Assembly (NCBI GenBank): GCA_001898835.1 | Contig: MKVM01000003.1 | Location: 661,852-725,851, forward strand | Direction of reading: 5' to 3' | DNA: 64,000 bases | Source: Micrococcales bacterium 72-143 | GTDB lineage: Bacteria; Actinomycetota; Actinomycetes; Actinomycetales; Microbacteriaceae | In this document: one piece after another, positions 50,831-61,756 of the stretch | How positions within the stretch are numbered: the first letter of the stretch is position 1 | Layout: each line of letters begins with the position of its first letter | Made by a program: the position numbers and the translations under genes | Notes under the pieces: model-generated | Databases searched by the model: none | Told to the model about the DNA's origin: nothing | What the model saw: the letters and a program-made list of their open reading frames with translations, nothing else

Positions 50831-53002
50831 ATGGCCAACATGCAGGGCGCTCCCTCCAGTCAGGAGGAGCCCAAGAGCGCTCTCGAGCAGTACGGCATCA
50901 ACCTCACCGAGATCGCCAAGAGCGGCAAGCTCGACCCGGTGATCGGGCGGGATGCCGAGATCCGTCGGGTGAGCCAGGTGCTGACCCGACGCACCAAGAA
51001 CAACCCGGTGCTCATCGGCGAGCCCGGCGTCGGCAAGACCGCCGTCGTCGAGGGGCTCGCCCAGCGCATCGTCGCGGGCGACGTCGCCGACTCGCTCAAG
51101 GGCAAGCAGCTCGTCTCCCTCGACCTCGCCGCTCTCGTCGCCGGCGCGAAGTACCGGGGCGAGTTCGAGGAGCGCCTCAAGGCCGTGCTCAAGGAGATCA
51201 ACGACTCCGACGGCCAGGTCATCACCTTCATCGACGAGCTGCACACCCTCATGGGCGCGGGCGGCGGCGAGGGCTCGGTCGCGGCCGCCAACATGCTCAA
51301 GCCCATGCTCGCGCGCGGCGAGCTGCGCATGATCGGCGCGACGACCCTCAACGAGTACCGCGAGTACATCGAGAAGGATGCCGCGCTCGAGCGCCGCTTC
51401 CAGCAGGTCTACGTGGGCGAGCCGTCCGTCGAGGACACCATCGCCATCCTGCGCGGCCTCAAGGAGCGCTATGAGGCGCACCACAAGGTGGCGATCGCCG
51501 ACAGCGCGCTCGTCGCCGCCGCCACCCTCTCGAACCGCTACATCACGGCCCGCCAGCTGCCCGACAAGGCCATCGACCTCATCGACGAGGCCGCGTCGCG
51601 GCTCAAGATGGAGATCGACTCGAGCCCCGTCGAGATCGACGAGCTCAAGCGCGCCGTCGACCGGCTCAAGATCGAGGAGCTCGCCCTCAAGAAGGAGAAG
51701 GACGCCGCCTCCAAGGAGCGTCTCGAGAAGCTGCGCACCGACATGGCCGTCAGGGAGAAGCAGCTCGACGCGCTGCAGACGCGCTGGCAGGCCGAGAAGA
51801 GCTCGCTGCACAGCGTCGGCGACCTCAAGTCCCGTCTCAACGACGCGCGCATCGAGCTCGACCGCGCGATGCGCGAGCAGCGCTACCAGGACGCGTCGAA
51901 GCTCAACTACGAGACGATCCCTGCGATCGAGTCGCAGCTGCTGCAGGCGGAGGCCATCGAGCAGCAGGGCCCCCGCATGGTGAACGACCAGGTGACCGAC
52001 GAGGACATCGCCTCCGTCGTCGCCGCGTGGACCGGCATCCCGGTCGACAAGCTGCGGCAGGGCGAGACCGAGAAGCTGCTCGGGCTCGAGGCCGAGCTCG
52101 GCAAGCGCCTCATCGGCCAGCGGGACGCGGTGCGCGCGGTCTCCGAGGCGGTGCGCCGCACCCGCGCCGGCATCTCCGACCCCGACCGGCCCACCGGATC
52201 CTTCCTGTTCCTCGGCCCGACCGGCGTCGGCAAGACGGAGCTCGCGAAGGCGCTCGCCGCCTACCTCTTCGACGACGAGAAGGCGCTCGTGCGCATCGAC
52301 ATGTCGGAGTACGGCGAGAAGTTCGCCGTGTCGCGGCTCGTCGGCGCCCCTCCCGGCTACATCGGCTACGAGCAGGGCGGCCAGCTCACGGAGGCCGTGC
52401 GCCGCCGCCCCTACTCGGTGATCCTGCTCGACGAGGTCGAGAAGGCGCACCCCGAGGTGTTCGACGTGCTGCTGCAGGTGCTCGACGACGGGCGCCTCAC
52501 CGACGGGCAGGGCCGCACGGTCGACTTCCGCAACACGATCCTCATCCTCACCTCGAACCTCGGCAGCCAGATCCTCGTCGACCGCGACCTCAGCTGGGAG
52601 AAGAAGCAGGAGGCGGTGCAGGAGCTCGTGCGGCAGGCGTTCAAGCCCGAGTTCGTGAACCGGCTCGACGACATCGTCGTGTTCGCGCCGCTGTCGGAGG
52701 CCGACCTGGGCCAGATCGTGTCGCTCTACGTCGACCGCCTCGAGCGCCGGCTCGCCGAGCGTCGCCTGCAGCTCGCGGTGACCCCGGATGCGCGTGCCTG
52801 GCTCGCGGAGCGCGGCTACGACCCGATCTACGGGGCGCGTCCGCTGCGTCGGCTCATGCAGCACGAGATCGACGACCGGCTCGCCCGGGCGCTGCTCGGC
52901 GGCGAGATCCGCGACGGCGACACCGTGCGGGTCGACCTCGAGCCGGGCGGGGACGGCCTCGCCGTGACGCGCTTCGACGACGTTCCCGCCTCCGCGGTCT
53001 GA
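50831..53002 (+). CDS. clpB: ClpB-type disaggregase lacking the N-terminal domain
   Basis: AAA+ chaperone that pulls polypeptides out of aggregates with DnaK. The 723-residue protein begins with a short tail (residues 1-20) and enters directly into the first AAA+ domain: Walker A GEPGVGKT at 63-70, Walker B with Asp136-Glu137. The coiled-coil middle domain specific to ClpB spans about 270-395 ([20 protein letters not shown] and on). The second AAA+ domain has Walker A GPTGVGKT at 462-469 and [21 protein letters not shown]. The roughly 150-residue Clp_N domain of standard ClpB (about 860 residues) is absent. The HAIR element and GGAG before the ATG support this start, so it is not a truncated call. 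Confidence 0.95.
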   Translation: MANMQGAPSSQEEPKSALEQYGINLTEIAKSGKLDPVIGRDAEIRRVSQVLTRRTKNNPVLIGEPGVGKTAVVEGLAQRIVAGDVADSLKGKQLVSLDLAALVAGAKYRGEFEERLKAVLKEINDSDGQVITFIDELHTLMGAGGGEGSVAAANMLKPMLARGELRMIGATTLNEYREYIEKDAALERRFQQVYVGEPSVEDTIAILRGLKERYEAHHKVAIADSALVAAATLSNRYITARQLPDKAIDLIDEAASRLKMEIDSSPVEIDELKRAVDRLKIEELALKKEKDAASKERLEKLRTDMAVREKQLDALQTRWQAEKSSLHSVGDLKSRLNDARIELDRAMREQRYQDASKLNYETIPAIESQLLQAEAIEQQGPRMVNDQVTDEDIASVVAAWTGIPVDKLRQGETEKLLGLEAELGKRLIGQRDAVRAVSEAVRRTRAGISDPDRPTGSFLFLGPTGVGKTELAKALAAYLFDDEKALVRIDMSEYGEKFAVSRLVGAPPGYIGYEQGGQLTEAVRRRPYSVILLDEVEKAHPEVFDVLLQVLDDGRLTDGQGRTVDFRNTILILTSNLGSQILVDRDLSWEKKQEAVQELVRQAFKPEFVNRLDDIVVFAPLSEADLGQIVSLYVDRLERRLAERRLQLAVTPDARAWLAERGYDPIYGARPLRRLMQHEIDDRLARALLGGEIRDGDTVRVDLEPGGDGLAVTRFDDVPASAV

Positions 53003-53011
53003 CGCCTCGGG

Positions 53012-54985
<1,974 letters not shown>

Positions 54986-55070
54986 CCGACGACGCTATCC
55001 GCGCATCCGCCGCCGCCCGAATCCGGGCGCAACCTCGTGTCACATGCGACGGTGGCCGCGAGCCCCCGGA

Positions 55071-56069
55071 TCAGGCCAGCGCCGGAATCACCGTCTTCTC
55101 GAAGAGCTCCACGCCCGAGCGGTCGTACGCCGACTCGGGGAAGTAGTGGATGCTGTAGCCCAGCCCGAGCGCCTGACGCTCGCGCAGCACCTCGATCACC
55201 TCGTCGGGCGTGCCCGCGATGCCCTCCTTCGACGGCATGCCGCGGAACTGCGCCACGACCTCCGCCGCCCGCCGATCGCCGATCGACTCGGCGAGCCGGG
55301 CCTCGTAGGCGTCGACCCTGCGGTGCACCTCGGCGCTCGTCTCGGCGATGATCGTGTTGAAGTTCGACGAGCGGGTGATGGCGCCGAAGTCGGTGCCGAG
55401 CGTCTCGCAGTGCCCGCGCAGGATCTCGCTCTTGTGGGCGAACTCCTCGGCGCCGCCGTTGAAGTTCGTGTAGCTCGCGTACTGCGCCGCGATCTTGAGC
55501 GTCACCTTCTCGCCGCCGCCGGCGACCCAGAACGGGATGCCGCCCTCCTGCAGGGGGCGCGGCTCGACGATCGCGCCGTCCACCTGCCAGAACTCGCCGT
55601 CGAGGCTCGCCGTGCCCGTGGTCCACGCCTGGTGCATGATCTCGACGCCCTCGCGCAGCGCGCGCAGCCGGGCGGGCGCATCCGGGAATCCGTAGCCGTA
55701 GGCGCGCCACTCGTGCTCGTACCAGCCGGCGCCGATGCCCATCTCGAGGCGGCCGCCCGAGATGAGGTCGACCGTCGCCGCGACCTTCGCGAGGTAGGCG
55801 GGGTTGCGGTAGGCGACGCACGTGCACATCTGGCCGAGCCGGATGCGGGAGGTCGACGCCGCGAACGCCGCCATGAGCGTCCACGCCTCGTGGGTGGCCT
55901 CCTCGCTCGGCACGGGGGTCGTGTGGAAGTGGTCGTAGACCCACAGCGACTCCCACGGGCCGGCCTCGGCCGACTGCGCGAGGTCGTGCATGACGCCCCA
56001 CTGCCGCGCGGGGTCGATCCCCACCAGGTCGAAACGCCAGCCCTGGGGGATGAAGATGCCGAACTTCAC
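55071..56069 (-). CDS. LLM-class (probably F420-dependent) oxidoreductase
   Basis: A 332-residue flavin/F420 enzyme of the luciferase-like monooxygenase fold. The TIM-barrel starts with KFGIFIPQGW; conserved strands and loops include YDHFHTTPV, SRIRLGQMCTCVAYRNPAYLAKVAATVD (given by its ends at about 75-102), GRLEMGIGAGWYEHEW near 107, and FWVAGGGEKVTLKIAA near 180. Family members of this type in actinobacteria usually use F420; the substrate is not known. The start is GTG at 56069, preceded by GAAGGG and overlapping the FadD-like stop by 4 bases (GTGA), so the two are translationally coupled and may act on one acyl or CoA-linked substrate. Confidence 0.9.
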   Translation of the reverse strand: MKFGIFIPQGWRFDLVGIDPARQWGVMHDLAQSAEAGPWESLWVYDHFHTTPVPSEEATHEAWTLMAAFAASTSRIRLGQMCTCVAYRNPAYLAKVAATVDLISGGRLEMGIGAGWYEHEWRAYGYGFPDAPARLRALREGVEIMHQAWTTGTASLDGEFWQVDGAIVEPRPLQEGGIPFWVAGGGEKVTLKIAAQYASYTNFNGGAEEFAHKSEILRGHCETLGTDFGAITRSSNFNTIIAETSAEVHRRVDAYEARLAESIGDRRAAEVVAQFRGMPSKEGIAGTPDEVIEVLRERQALGLGYSIHYFPESAYDRSGVELFEKTVIPALA

Positions 56070-57775
56070 GTGGTGCTGCCCTTCTCTGCTCCGGACTCGA
56101 TCAGCTGCTCGCGCACCTTGCGGCGCAGCACCTTGCCGATCATCGACTTGGGGAGCTCGTCGACGAGGTGCACGCGGCGGGGCACCTTGTAGGCGGCGAG
56201 CTGCTGCTTCGCCCAGGCGCGCAACGCATCCGTGTCGACGGTCGCGCCCGGCTCCGGCACGATCGCCGCGACGACGTGCTCGCCGTCGCGCGCGTTCGGG
56301 ATGCCGACGATCGCGACATCCGCTACGCCGTCGTAGCCGCGCAGCATGTCCTCGACCTCGGACGGCGACACGTTGAAGCCGCCCGTGATGACGAGCTCCT
56401 TGATGCGGTCGGTGATGGTGACGAAGCCGTCGTCGTCGACCGACACGATGTCGCCGGTGCGGAACCAGCCGTCGGTGAACACCGCCGCGGTCTCCTCGGG
56501 CTTGTTCCAGTAGCCGGAGAACACCTGGGGGCCCTTCACGACGAGCTCGCCGGGGGTGCCGGGCTCGACGTCCTGAGTCGGCTCGTCGGGGTCGACGACG
56601 CGCAGCTCGGTGCCGGGGAGCGGCAGCCCGACCGTGCCGGCGCGCCGGTTCGGCGCGACCGGGTTCGCCATGAGCACGGGGGAGCACTCCGAGAGGCCGT
56701 AGCCCTCCACGAGGTAGCCGCCGGTGAGCGCCTCCCACGGCTCCACGACGTCCTTCGAGAGCGGCATGGCGCCCGAGATGGCGATCTCGATGCCGTGCAG
56801 CGAGACGCCTTTCTCCTCGGCGGCCTTGCGCAGCCGGTCGTAGAGCGGTGGCACGGCGGGCAGGAAGGTCGGCGGGCGCTTCCTGAACACCGGCAGCACG
56901 AGGTCGGGGTCGGGCTTCGGGAACAGCACGAGCCGCGCGCCCATGCTCATCGCGAAGGTGAGGCACAGCGTGAGCCCGTAGGCGTGGAAGAGCGGCAGCA
57001 CGGCGTGCACGGATGCCGACCCGCGCGGGATCGACGGCACCCAGGCGCGCGCCTGCGCCGCGTTCGCCACGAGGTTGCGGTGGCTGAGGGTGGCGCCCTT
57101 CGGGCTGCCGGTCGTGCCGCTCGTGTACTGGATGAGGGCGACGTCCTCCGCCGCCGGGCCGGCGACATCCGCGGGGATCGCGGGACCGGTGAGCAGCTGC
57201 TCCCAGGTGACGGTTCCCTGCACCTCGGTGGTCAGCTCGGCGCGGCTCGTGCGGGCCTTCTCGATCGGCAGCTTCAGCAGCATCCGCATCTTCAGCGGGA
57301 AGGCGCGCGTCATGTCGACGGACACGATCGCGTCGAGCGCGAGGTCACGCGGGAAGTCCTGCAGCGTGGGAACGGTCTTGTCCCAGGCGATCGCGACGCG
57401 GGCGCGGTGGTCTTCGAACTGGTGGCGCAGCTCGCGCGGCGTGTAGAGCGGGTTGTGCTCGACGACGATGCCGCCGACGCGCAGCACCGCGTAGAACGCG
57501 ACGACGTGCTGCGGGCAGTTCGGCAGCACGAGGGCGACGCGGTCGCCGGGCTTCACGCCGATGCGGCGCAGGCCCTCGGCGGCGTGCTCGATCTGGGAGC
57601 CGAGGGCGGCGTAGCTCGTCTCGCGCCCGAAGAACTCGAGGGCCGTGTGGCCGGGGTACTCGGCGACGGATGCGGCGATGAGGTCGCTGAGCGAACCCGG
57701 CGGCACCTCGAACTCGCGGGGCACGCCGTCGGCGTAGGAGTCGAGCCAGGGCATCTCGGCGGGCGACCTCGTCAC
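56066..57775 (-). CDS. long-chain fatty acid-CoA ligase (FadD-like)
   Basis: Adenylate-forming enzyme that activates a fatty acid to its CoA thioester. The 569-residue protein has YTSGTTGSPKG at about 217-227, LPLFHAYGLTLCLTF, EGYGLSECSPV near 360, GWFRTGDIVSVDDDGFVTI near 430, DRIKELVITGGFNVSPSEVE near 450 and the C-terminal LPKSMIGKVLRRKVRE lysine motif. The length and motif order are typical of FadD. It is the first gene of a minus-strand pair with the LLM oxidoreductase, and a long hairpin lies upstream at 57825-57890. Confidence 0.93.
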   Translation of the reverse strand: MTRSPAEMPWLDSYADGVPREFEVPPGSLSDLIAASVAEYPGHTALEFFGRETSYAALGSQIEHAAEGLRRIGVKPGDRVALVLPNCPQHVVAFYAVLRVGGIVVEHNPLYTPRELRHQFEDHRARVAIAWDKTVPTLQDFPRDLALDAIVSVDMTRAFPLKMRMLLKLPIEKARTSRAELTTEVQGTVTWEQLLTGPAIPADVAGPAAEDVALIQYTSGTTGSPKGATLSHRNLVANAAQARAWVPSIPRGSASVHAVLPLFHAYGLTLCLTFAMSMGARLVLFPKPDPDLVLPVFRKRPPTFLPAVPPLYDRLRKAAEEKGVSLHGIEIAISGAMPLSKDVVEPWEALTGGYLVEGYGLSECSPVLMANPVAPNRRAGTVGLPLPGTELRVVDPDEPTQDVEPGTPGELVVKGPQVFSGYWNKPEETAAVFTDGWFRTGDIVSVDDDGFVTITDRIKELVITGGFNVSPSEVEDMLRGYDGVADVAIVGIPNARDGEHVVAAIVPEPGATVDTDALRAWAKQQLAAYKVPRRVHLVDELPKSMIGKVLRRKVREQLIESGAEKGSTT

Positions 57776-57824
57776 GGATCGAGCCTACGCCGCTCGGCGC
57801 GCGCCCTCCTCGGCCGTCTGCGAT

Positions 57825-57890
57825 CTAGCTCCAGCTAGTTGCGCCCGGACCCAGATGCGACTGGGTCCGAACGTGGCTAGTTGGAGCTAG
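57825..57890. terminator. long imperfect hairpin rich in CTAG
   Basis: Two 30-base arms (57825-57854 and 57861-57890) pair at 24 of 30 positions around a 6-base loop, with uninterrupted pairing at both ends. It is the probable terminator of the threonine aldolase gene, whose stop lies 24 bases away. Four CTAG tetranucleotides fall inside it, notable because CTAG is usually scarce in such genomes. Confidence 0.65.
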
Positions 57891-57913
57891 TGCACCCGAT
57901 GAGCGCGGGTGGC

Positions 57914-58975
57914 TCAGCGGGCGAGCTCCTCGCGGATGGCGGCGACGAAGGCGTCGACGTCGGCCTCCGTGGTGTCGAAGGCCGTCATCCAGCGCACCTG
58001 GCCCGCGGCCCGATCCCAGTCGTAGAAGCGGAACCGGGCGCGGATGCGGTCGGCCGCGTCGTTCGCGAGCACCGCGAACACGGCATTGGCCTGCGTCGCC
58101 TGGCTGAAGGCGAGGTCCGTGATGGAGCCGTCCGCCAGCCCCGCCTCGAGCGCCGCGCGCAGTCGCGCGGCCATCGCGTTGGCGTGCTCGGCCGCTCGCA
58201 GCCCGACCCCGTCGAACAGCGCGAGCAGCTGCGCGCTGAAGAAGCGCATCTTGCTCGCGAGCTGCATCGAGGTCTTGCGCAGCCGCACGATGTCGGCGAC
58301 CCGCTCCGGGTTCAGCACGACGATCGCCTCCACGCCGAGCGCGCCGATCTTGGTGCCGCCGAAGCTCAGGACGTCGACCCCGGCATCCGTCGTGAACTCC
58401 CGGAACGGCACGCCGAGCGCGGCGGCGGCGTTCCAGATGCGGGCGCCGTCCATGTGCACGGCGAGGCCCGCGGCGTGCGCGGCGTCGGCGATCGCGCGCA
58501 CCTCGTCCGGCGTGTAGAGGGTGCCGAGCTCGGTGGTCTGGGTGATCGAGACCGCCGCGGGCTCGGCGCGGTGCTCGTCGTCCATGCCCCACGCCTCGGT
58601 GGCGAGCAGCTCGGGCGTGAGCTTGCCGTCGGGGGTCGGCACCACGAAGAGCTTGAGGCCGGCGACCTTCTCGGGGGCCCCGCCCTCATCCGTGTGGATG
58701 TGCGCGGTGCTGGTCGCGACGACCGAGCCCCAGCGCGGCAGCAGCGCCGTGAGGGCCACCACGTTGGCGCCCGTGCCGTTGAAGACGGGGAACACCTCGG
58801 CGCGCTCGCCGAACTCGGCGCGGATCACCTCGCCGAGGCGCGCCGTGTAGACGTCCTCGCCGTAGGCGATCTGGTGCCCGCCGTTCGCGTCGGAGATCGC
58901 CGCGAGCACCTCCGGGTGGATGCCGGCGTAGTTGTCGCTCGCGAAGCCGCGGAAGGAGGTGTCGTGCAGAGTCAC
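57914..58975 (-). CDS. low-specificity threonine aldolase family PLP enzyme
   Basis: PLP-dependent enzyme that cleaves L-threonine or related beta-hydroxy amino acids to glycine and an aldehyde. The 353-residue protein has the family start FASDNYAGIHPEVLAAI, the cofactor segment HMDGARIWNAAAALG (Asp176, Arg179) and the PLP-binding Lys209 in SFGGTKIGALG. The start GTG at 58975 is preceded by GGAGGGG; an upstream extension would run through a hairpin and is rejected. It follows the ABC-2 permease gene on the same strand, separated by a perfect 18-bp inverted repeat. Stereospecificity cannot be told from sequence. Confidence 0.92.
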   Translation of the reverse strand: MTLHDTSFRGFASDNYAGIHPEVLAAISDANGGHQIAYGEDVYTARLGEVIRAEFGERAEVFPVFNGTGANVVALTALLPRWGSVVATSTAHIHTDEGGAPEKVAGLKLFVVPTPDGKLTPELLATEAWGMDDEHRAEPAAVSITQTTELGTLYTPDEVRAIADAAHAAGLAVHMDGARIWNAAAALGVPFREFTTDAGVDVLSFGGTKIGALGVEAIVVLNPERVADIVRLRKTSMQLASKMRFFSAQLLALFDGVGLRAAEHANAMAARLRAALEAGLADGSITDLAFSQATQANAVFAVLANDAADRIRARFRFYDWDRAAGQVRWMTAFDTTEADVDAFVAAIREELAR

Positions 58976-58984
58976 CCCTCCATT

Positions 58985-59042
58985 GTTCCCGTTCCGCGTG
59001 TTCGCACCCGTTCCTTCGGGAACAAACACGCGGAACGGGAAC
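58985..59042. terminator. perfect 18-bp inverted repeat with inner hairpin
   Basis: GTTCCCGTTCCGCGTGTT (58985-59002) is exactly complementary to 59025-59042, and the 22-base loop contains its own hairpin (GTTCC/GGAAC). It starts 2 bases after the ABC-2 permease stop and ends 9 bases before the threonine aldolase GTG, a likely terminator or attenuator between the two. Confidence 0.75.
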
Positions 59043-59044
59043 AC

Positions 59045-60139
59045 TCAGCCGCGGAGCGCCTCCGCGAGCTTCACGCGCTGGCCGAGGCGCAGCAGCGAGT
59101 TCTCGTAGATGCGCGCGCCGAGCGCGATGACCGCGAAGCAGGTCGCGACGAGGATCGCGAGCGAGAGGAGCGGCTCCCACCACTGGGCGTCACCCAGGAA
59201 CAGGCGCAGCGGCATCCCGATCGGCGCCGAGAACGGCACGTACGACATCACCGTGACGACGACCGGGTTGTCGTTGAAGAACACGGTCGCGAAGTACGGC
59301 AGCATGACGAGCATCGTGACGGGCGTCGTGGTGGAGCCGATGTCCTCCTGGCGCGACACCATGGCCCCGGTCGCCGCGAACAGCGCCGCGAGCAGGATGA
59401 AGCCGAACACGAAGAAGATCGCGAACCAGACGAACGGCATCCCGAGCCCGAGCAGCAGCTCGCTCTGGCCCGTGACGCTCAGCGACACGATCGCGATGGC
59501 GAGCAGCAGCGCCACCTGGCCGAGCGCGAGGATCGTCGTGCCGAGGATCTTGCCGGCGAGCAGCACGCGCGTCGGGATGGTCGCGAGCAGGATCTCGACG
59601 ATGCGCGTCTGCTTCTCCTCGACGACCGACTGCGCGATGGTCGAGCCGAAGGTCATCGCCGAGAGGAAGAAGACGAGTCCGAAGCCGATCGCGACGATGT
59701 AGCCGATGAACCCGGCCGCCCCGCTCGGGTCGAGCAGCTCGACCTTCGGCGACACGCTGAGGGCCTGCACGACGCCGGTCGGGATGCTGTCGTCGCCGAG
59801 CACGGCGAAGCCGAGCGGCCCGGAGTCGGGGATGAGCGCCGCGTCGACGTCGCCGGCCTTCAGGAGCTTCTCGGCATCCGCGCGGGTCGCGACGTCCTGC
59901 GGGTCGACGGAGGCACCCGCGGGCAGGGTGACGCCCTGCACGACCGCGACCTTCGGGTCGGCGGCGTTCGCGGACACGACCGCGCTCACCACGATCGACC
60001 CGAGGATGAGCACGAGCATGAGCCCGGTCGACACGAGGAACGCGACCGAGCGCAGGCGCACGATCACCTCGCGCATGGCGACGAGCCACACGCTGCGGCC
60101 GGCGGAGTAGGGGCGGGCGGTCTCGCGGACGGTGCTCAT
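59045..60139 (-). CDS. ABC-2 type exporter permease (NatB-like)
   Basis: A 364-residue membrane subunit of an ABC exporter. One membrane helix follows the cytoplasmic start (VAFLVSTGLMLVLILGSIVV, about 34-53). A large extracellular domain spans about 55-155, then five helices occupy the C-terminal half, including the conserved ESKQTRIVEIL-type motif seen here as EEKQTRIVEILLATI near 200. This layout is that of NatB, YhaP and related sodium or drug exporters. The ATG overlaps the stop of the partner ATPase by 4 bases (ATGA). The substrate is unknown; the kinase and regulator genes upstream suggest a stress-responsive exporter. Confidence 0.9.
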   Translation of the reverse strand: MSTVRETARPYSAGRSVWLVAMREVIVRLRSVAFLVSTGLMLVLILGSIVVSAVVSANAADPKVAVVQGVTLPAGASVDPQDVATRADAEKLLKAGDVDAALIPDSGPLGFAVLGDDSIPTGVVQALSVSPKVELLDPSGAAGFIGYIVAIGFGLVFFLSAMTFGSTIAQSVVEEKQTRIVEILLATIPTRVLLAGKILGTTILALGQVALLLAIAIVSLSVTGQSELLLGLGMPFVWFAIFFVFGFILLAALFAATGAMVSRQEDIGSTTTPVTMLVMLPYFATVFFNDNPVVVTVMSYVPFSAPIGMPLRLFLGDAQWWEPLLSLAILVATCFAVIALGARIYENSLLRLGQRVKLAEALRG

Positions 60140-61020
60140 CGCACGACCTCCTTGAAGATCTGGGAGAGGGACGGATGCTGACGCGCGAAGTCCGACACGG
60201 CGCCCCGTGCGACGGCCGCCTCCAGAACGCGCTGGGCGGCCTCCGGGGTCTCGGCGTCGAAGAGGGCGTAGCCGCCGTCGGCCTCGATGACGGCGACGCC
60301 GGGCTGCTCGCGCACCCACCCCGCGTCCCCGTCGGTCTGCAGCTGGTAGCGCAGGGTGGCGTGTTGCTCGCGCAGGGCGTCGCGGGAGCCGGCCGCGCGG
60401 ATGGTGCCGCCCGCGATGATCACCAGGTCGTCGCAGAGGCGCTCCACGATGTCGAGCTGGTGGCTGGAGAACAGCACCGGGAGGCCGCGGCGGGCGCGCT
60501 CGGAGAGCACCTCGGCGACCACGTCGACCGCCATCGGGTCGAGCCCGCTGAAGGGCTCGTCGAGCATGAGCACCTCGGGGTCATGCACGAGGGCGGCGGC
60601 GATCTGGGCGCGCTGCTGGTTGCCGAGGGAGAGCTTCTCGATCGCGTCGCCCGCGCGCTCGGCGAGGGAGAGGCGGGCGAGCAGCTCGTCGGTGTTGCGC
60701 TTGGCGTCGGCGGGGGTGAGGCCGTGCAGCCGCGCGAGGTAGACGAGCTGCTCGGCGAGCTTCATCTTGGGGTAGAGCCCCCGCTCCTCGGGCATGTAGC
60801 CGAAGCGGCGGCGTCCGGTCGGGCCGAGCGGGGCGCCGTCGAGGGTGACGGTGCCGGCGTCGGGCTCGAGCACCCCCAGCACGATGCGCATGGTGGTGGT
60901 CTTGCCGGCGCCGTTGCCGCCGACGAAGCCGGTCATCCGGCCGGGCGCGACGTCGAAGCTCACGTCGTCGAGCACGCGCCGCGTGCCATAGCTCTTGCTG
61001 ACGTCTCGGATCTCGAGCAC
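60136..61020 (-). CDS. ABC exporter ATP-binding protein (NatA-like)
   Basis: A 294-residue ATPase. Walker A GGNGAGKT is at 34-41, the Q-loop region YMPEERGLYPKM is near 75-86, and a degenerate signature LSLGNQQ is at about 130-136. Walker B LMLDEPFSGLDP follows from 151, and the H-loop SSHQLDIVERLCDD is near 186-199. A C-terminal extension of about 90 residues is typical of drug/sodium-type exporters. The start GTG 61020 is preceded by AGGGAGG. The stop overlaps the permease start, and the response regulator ends 85 bases upstream. Confidence 0.93.
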   Translation of the reverse strand: MLEIRDVSKSYGTRRVLDDVSFDVAPGRMTGFVGGNGAGKTTTMRIVLGVLEPDAGTVTLDGAPLGPTGRRRFGYMPEERGLYPKMKLAEQLVYLARLHGLTPADAKRNTDELLARLSLAERAGDAIEKLSLGNQQRAQIAAALVHDPEVLMLDEPFSGLDPMAVDVVAEVLSERARRGLPVLFSSHQLDIVERLCDDLVIIAGGTIRAAGSRDALREQHATLRYQLQTDGDAGWVREQPGVAVIEADGGYALFDAETPEAAQRVLEAAVARGAVSDFARQHPSLSQIFKEVVR

Positions 61021-61105
61021 GGAACCTCCCTGGGTCGTGCCCCACGCTACGACCGGCCACCGCCGTCCGCCTCCCCCTCGCGACGGACGCCGCACGGCGG
61101 AGCCG

Positions 61106-61756
61106 TCAGGGGCGCGCGAAGCCCGAGCGGTAGGCGTGCACGACGGCCTGCACGCGGTCGCGCACGCCGAGCTTCAGCAGGATGTTGGAGACGTGCGTCT
61201 TCACGGTCGCCTCGCCCACGTACAGCCGGCCGGCGATCTCGGCGTTGGAGAGCCCGTCGGCGAGCAGGCGGAACACTTCCGCCTCGCGCTCGGTGAGCTC
61301 CTCAAGCGCGGGGTCGGCGACGGCTGCACCGGATGCGGCACCCCCGAACCGCTCGATCACGCGCCTGGTCACGGCGGGGGAGAGCAGCGCGTCGCCCGCC
61401 GCGAGCACGCGCACCGCGTCGACGAGCTGCTCGGGGCTCGCCGTCTTCAGCAGGAACCCGGATGCGCCCGCCTCGAGCGCCTGGAAGAGGTAGTCGTCGC
61501 GGTCGAAGGTGGTGAGCACGAGCACCGCGGGCGCCCCGTCTCCCGCCACGATGCGCCGCGTCGCCTCGAGCCCGTCGAGCCCGGGCATCTGCACGTCCAT
61601 GCACACGACATCCGGCTCGAGCTCGGCGACGCGGGCGATCGCCTCGTGCCCGTCGCCCGCCTCGCCCACGACCTCGAGGTCCGGCTGGGCGTCGATGATC
61701 ACGCGGAAGCCGGTGCGCACGAGGGTCTGGTCGTCGACGAGCAGCACGCGCGTCAT
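61106..61756 (-). CDS. NarL/LuxR-family response regulator
   Basis: DNA-binding partner of the adjacent kinase. The receiver domain covers residues 1-120, with acidic pocket Asp8-Asp9, phosphoacceptor Asp54 in CMDVQMPGLDG and the conserved Lys in FLLKTASP. The LuxR-type helix-turn-helix is at about 150-210 (LTEREAEVFRLLADGLSNAEI then ATVKTHVSNIL; each given in part). The 216-residue length is standard. Its ATG overlaps the kinase stop (ATGA), so the pair is translationally coupled. The ABC exporter genes directly downstream are the most likely targets. Confidence 0.96.
   Translation of the reverse strand: MTRVLLVDDQTLVRTGFRVIIDAQPDLEVVGEAGDGHEAIARVAELEPDVVCMDVQMPGLDGLEATRRIVAGDGAPAVLVLTTFDRDDYLFQALEAGASGFLLKTASPEQLVDAVRVLAAGDALLSPAVTRRVIERFGGAASGAAVADPALEELTEREAEVFRLLADGLSNAEIAGRLYVGEATVKTHVSNILLKLGVRDRVQAVVHAYRSGFARP

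Noticed and set aside
57914-59044. Upstream-extended start for the threonine aldolase gene
   Set aside because: The extra 23 residues are encoded by the perfect inverted repeat, and GTG 58975 has a strong ribosome binding site.
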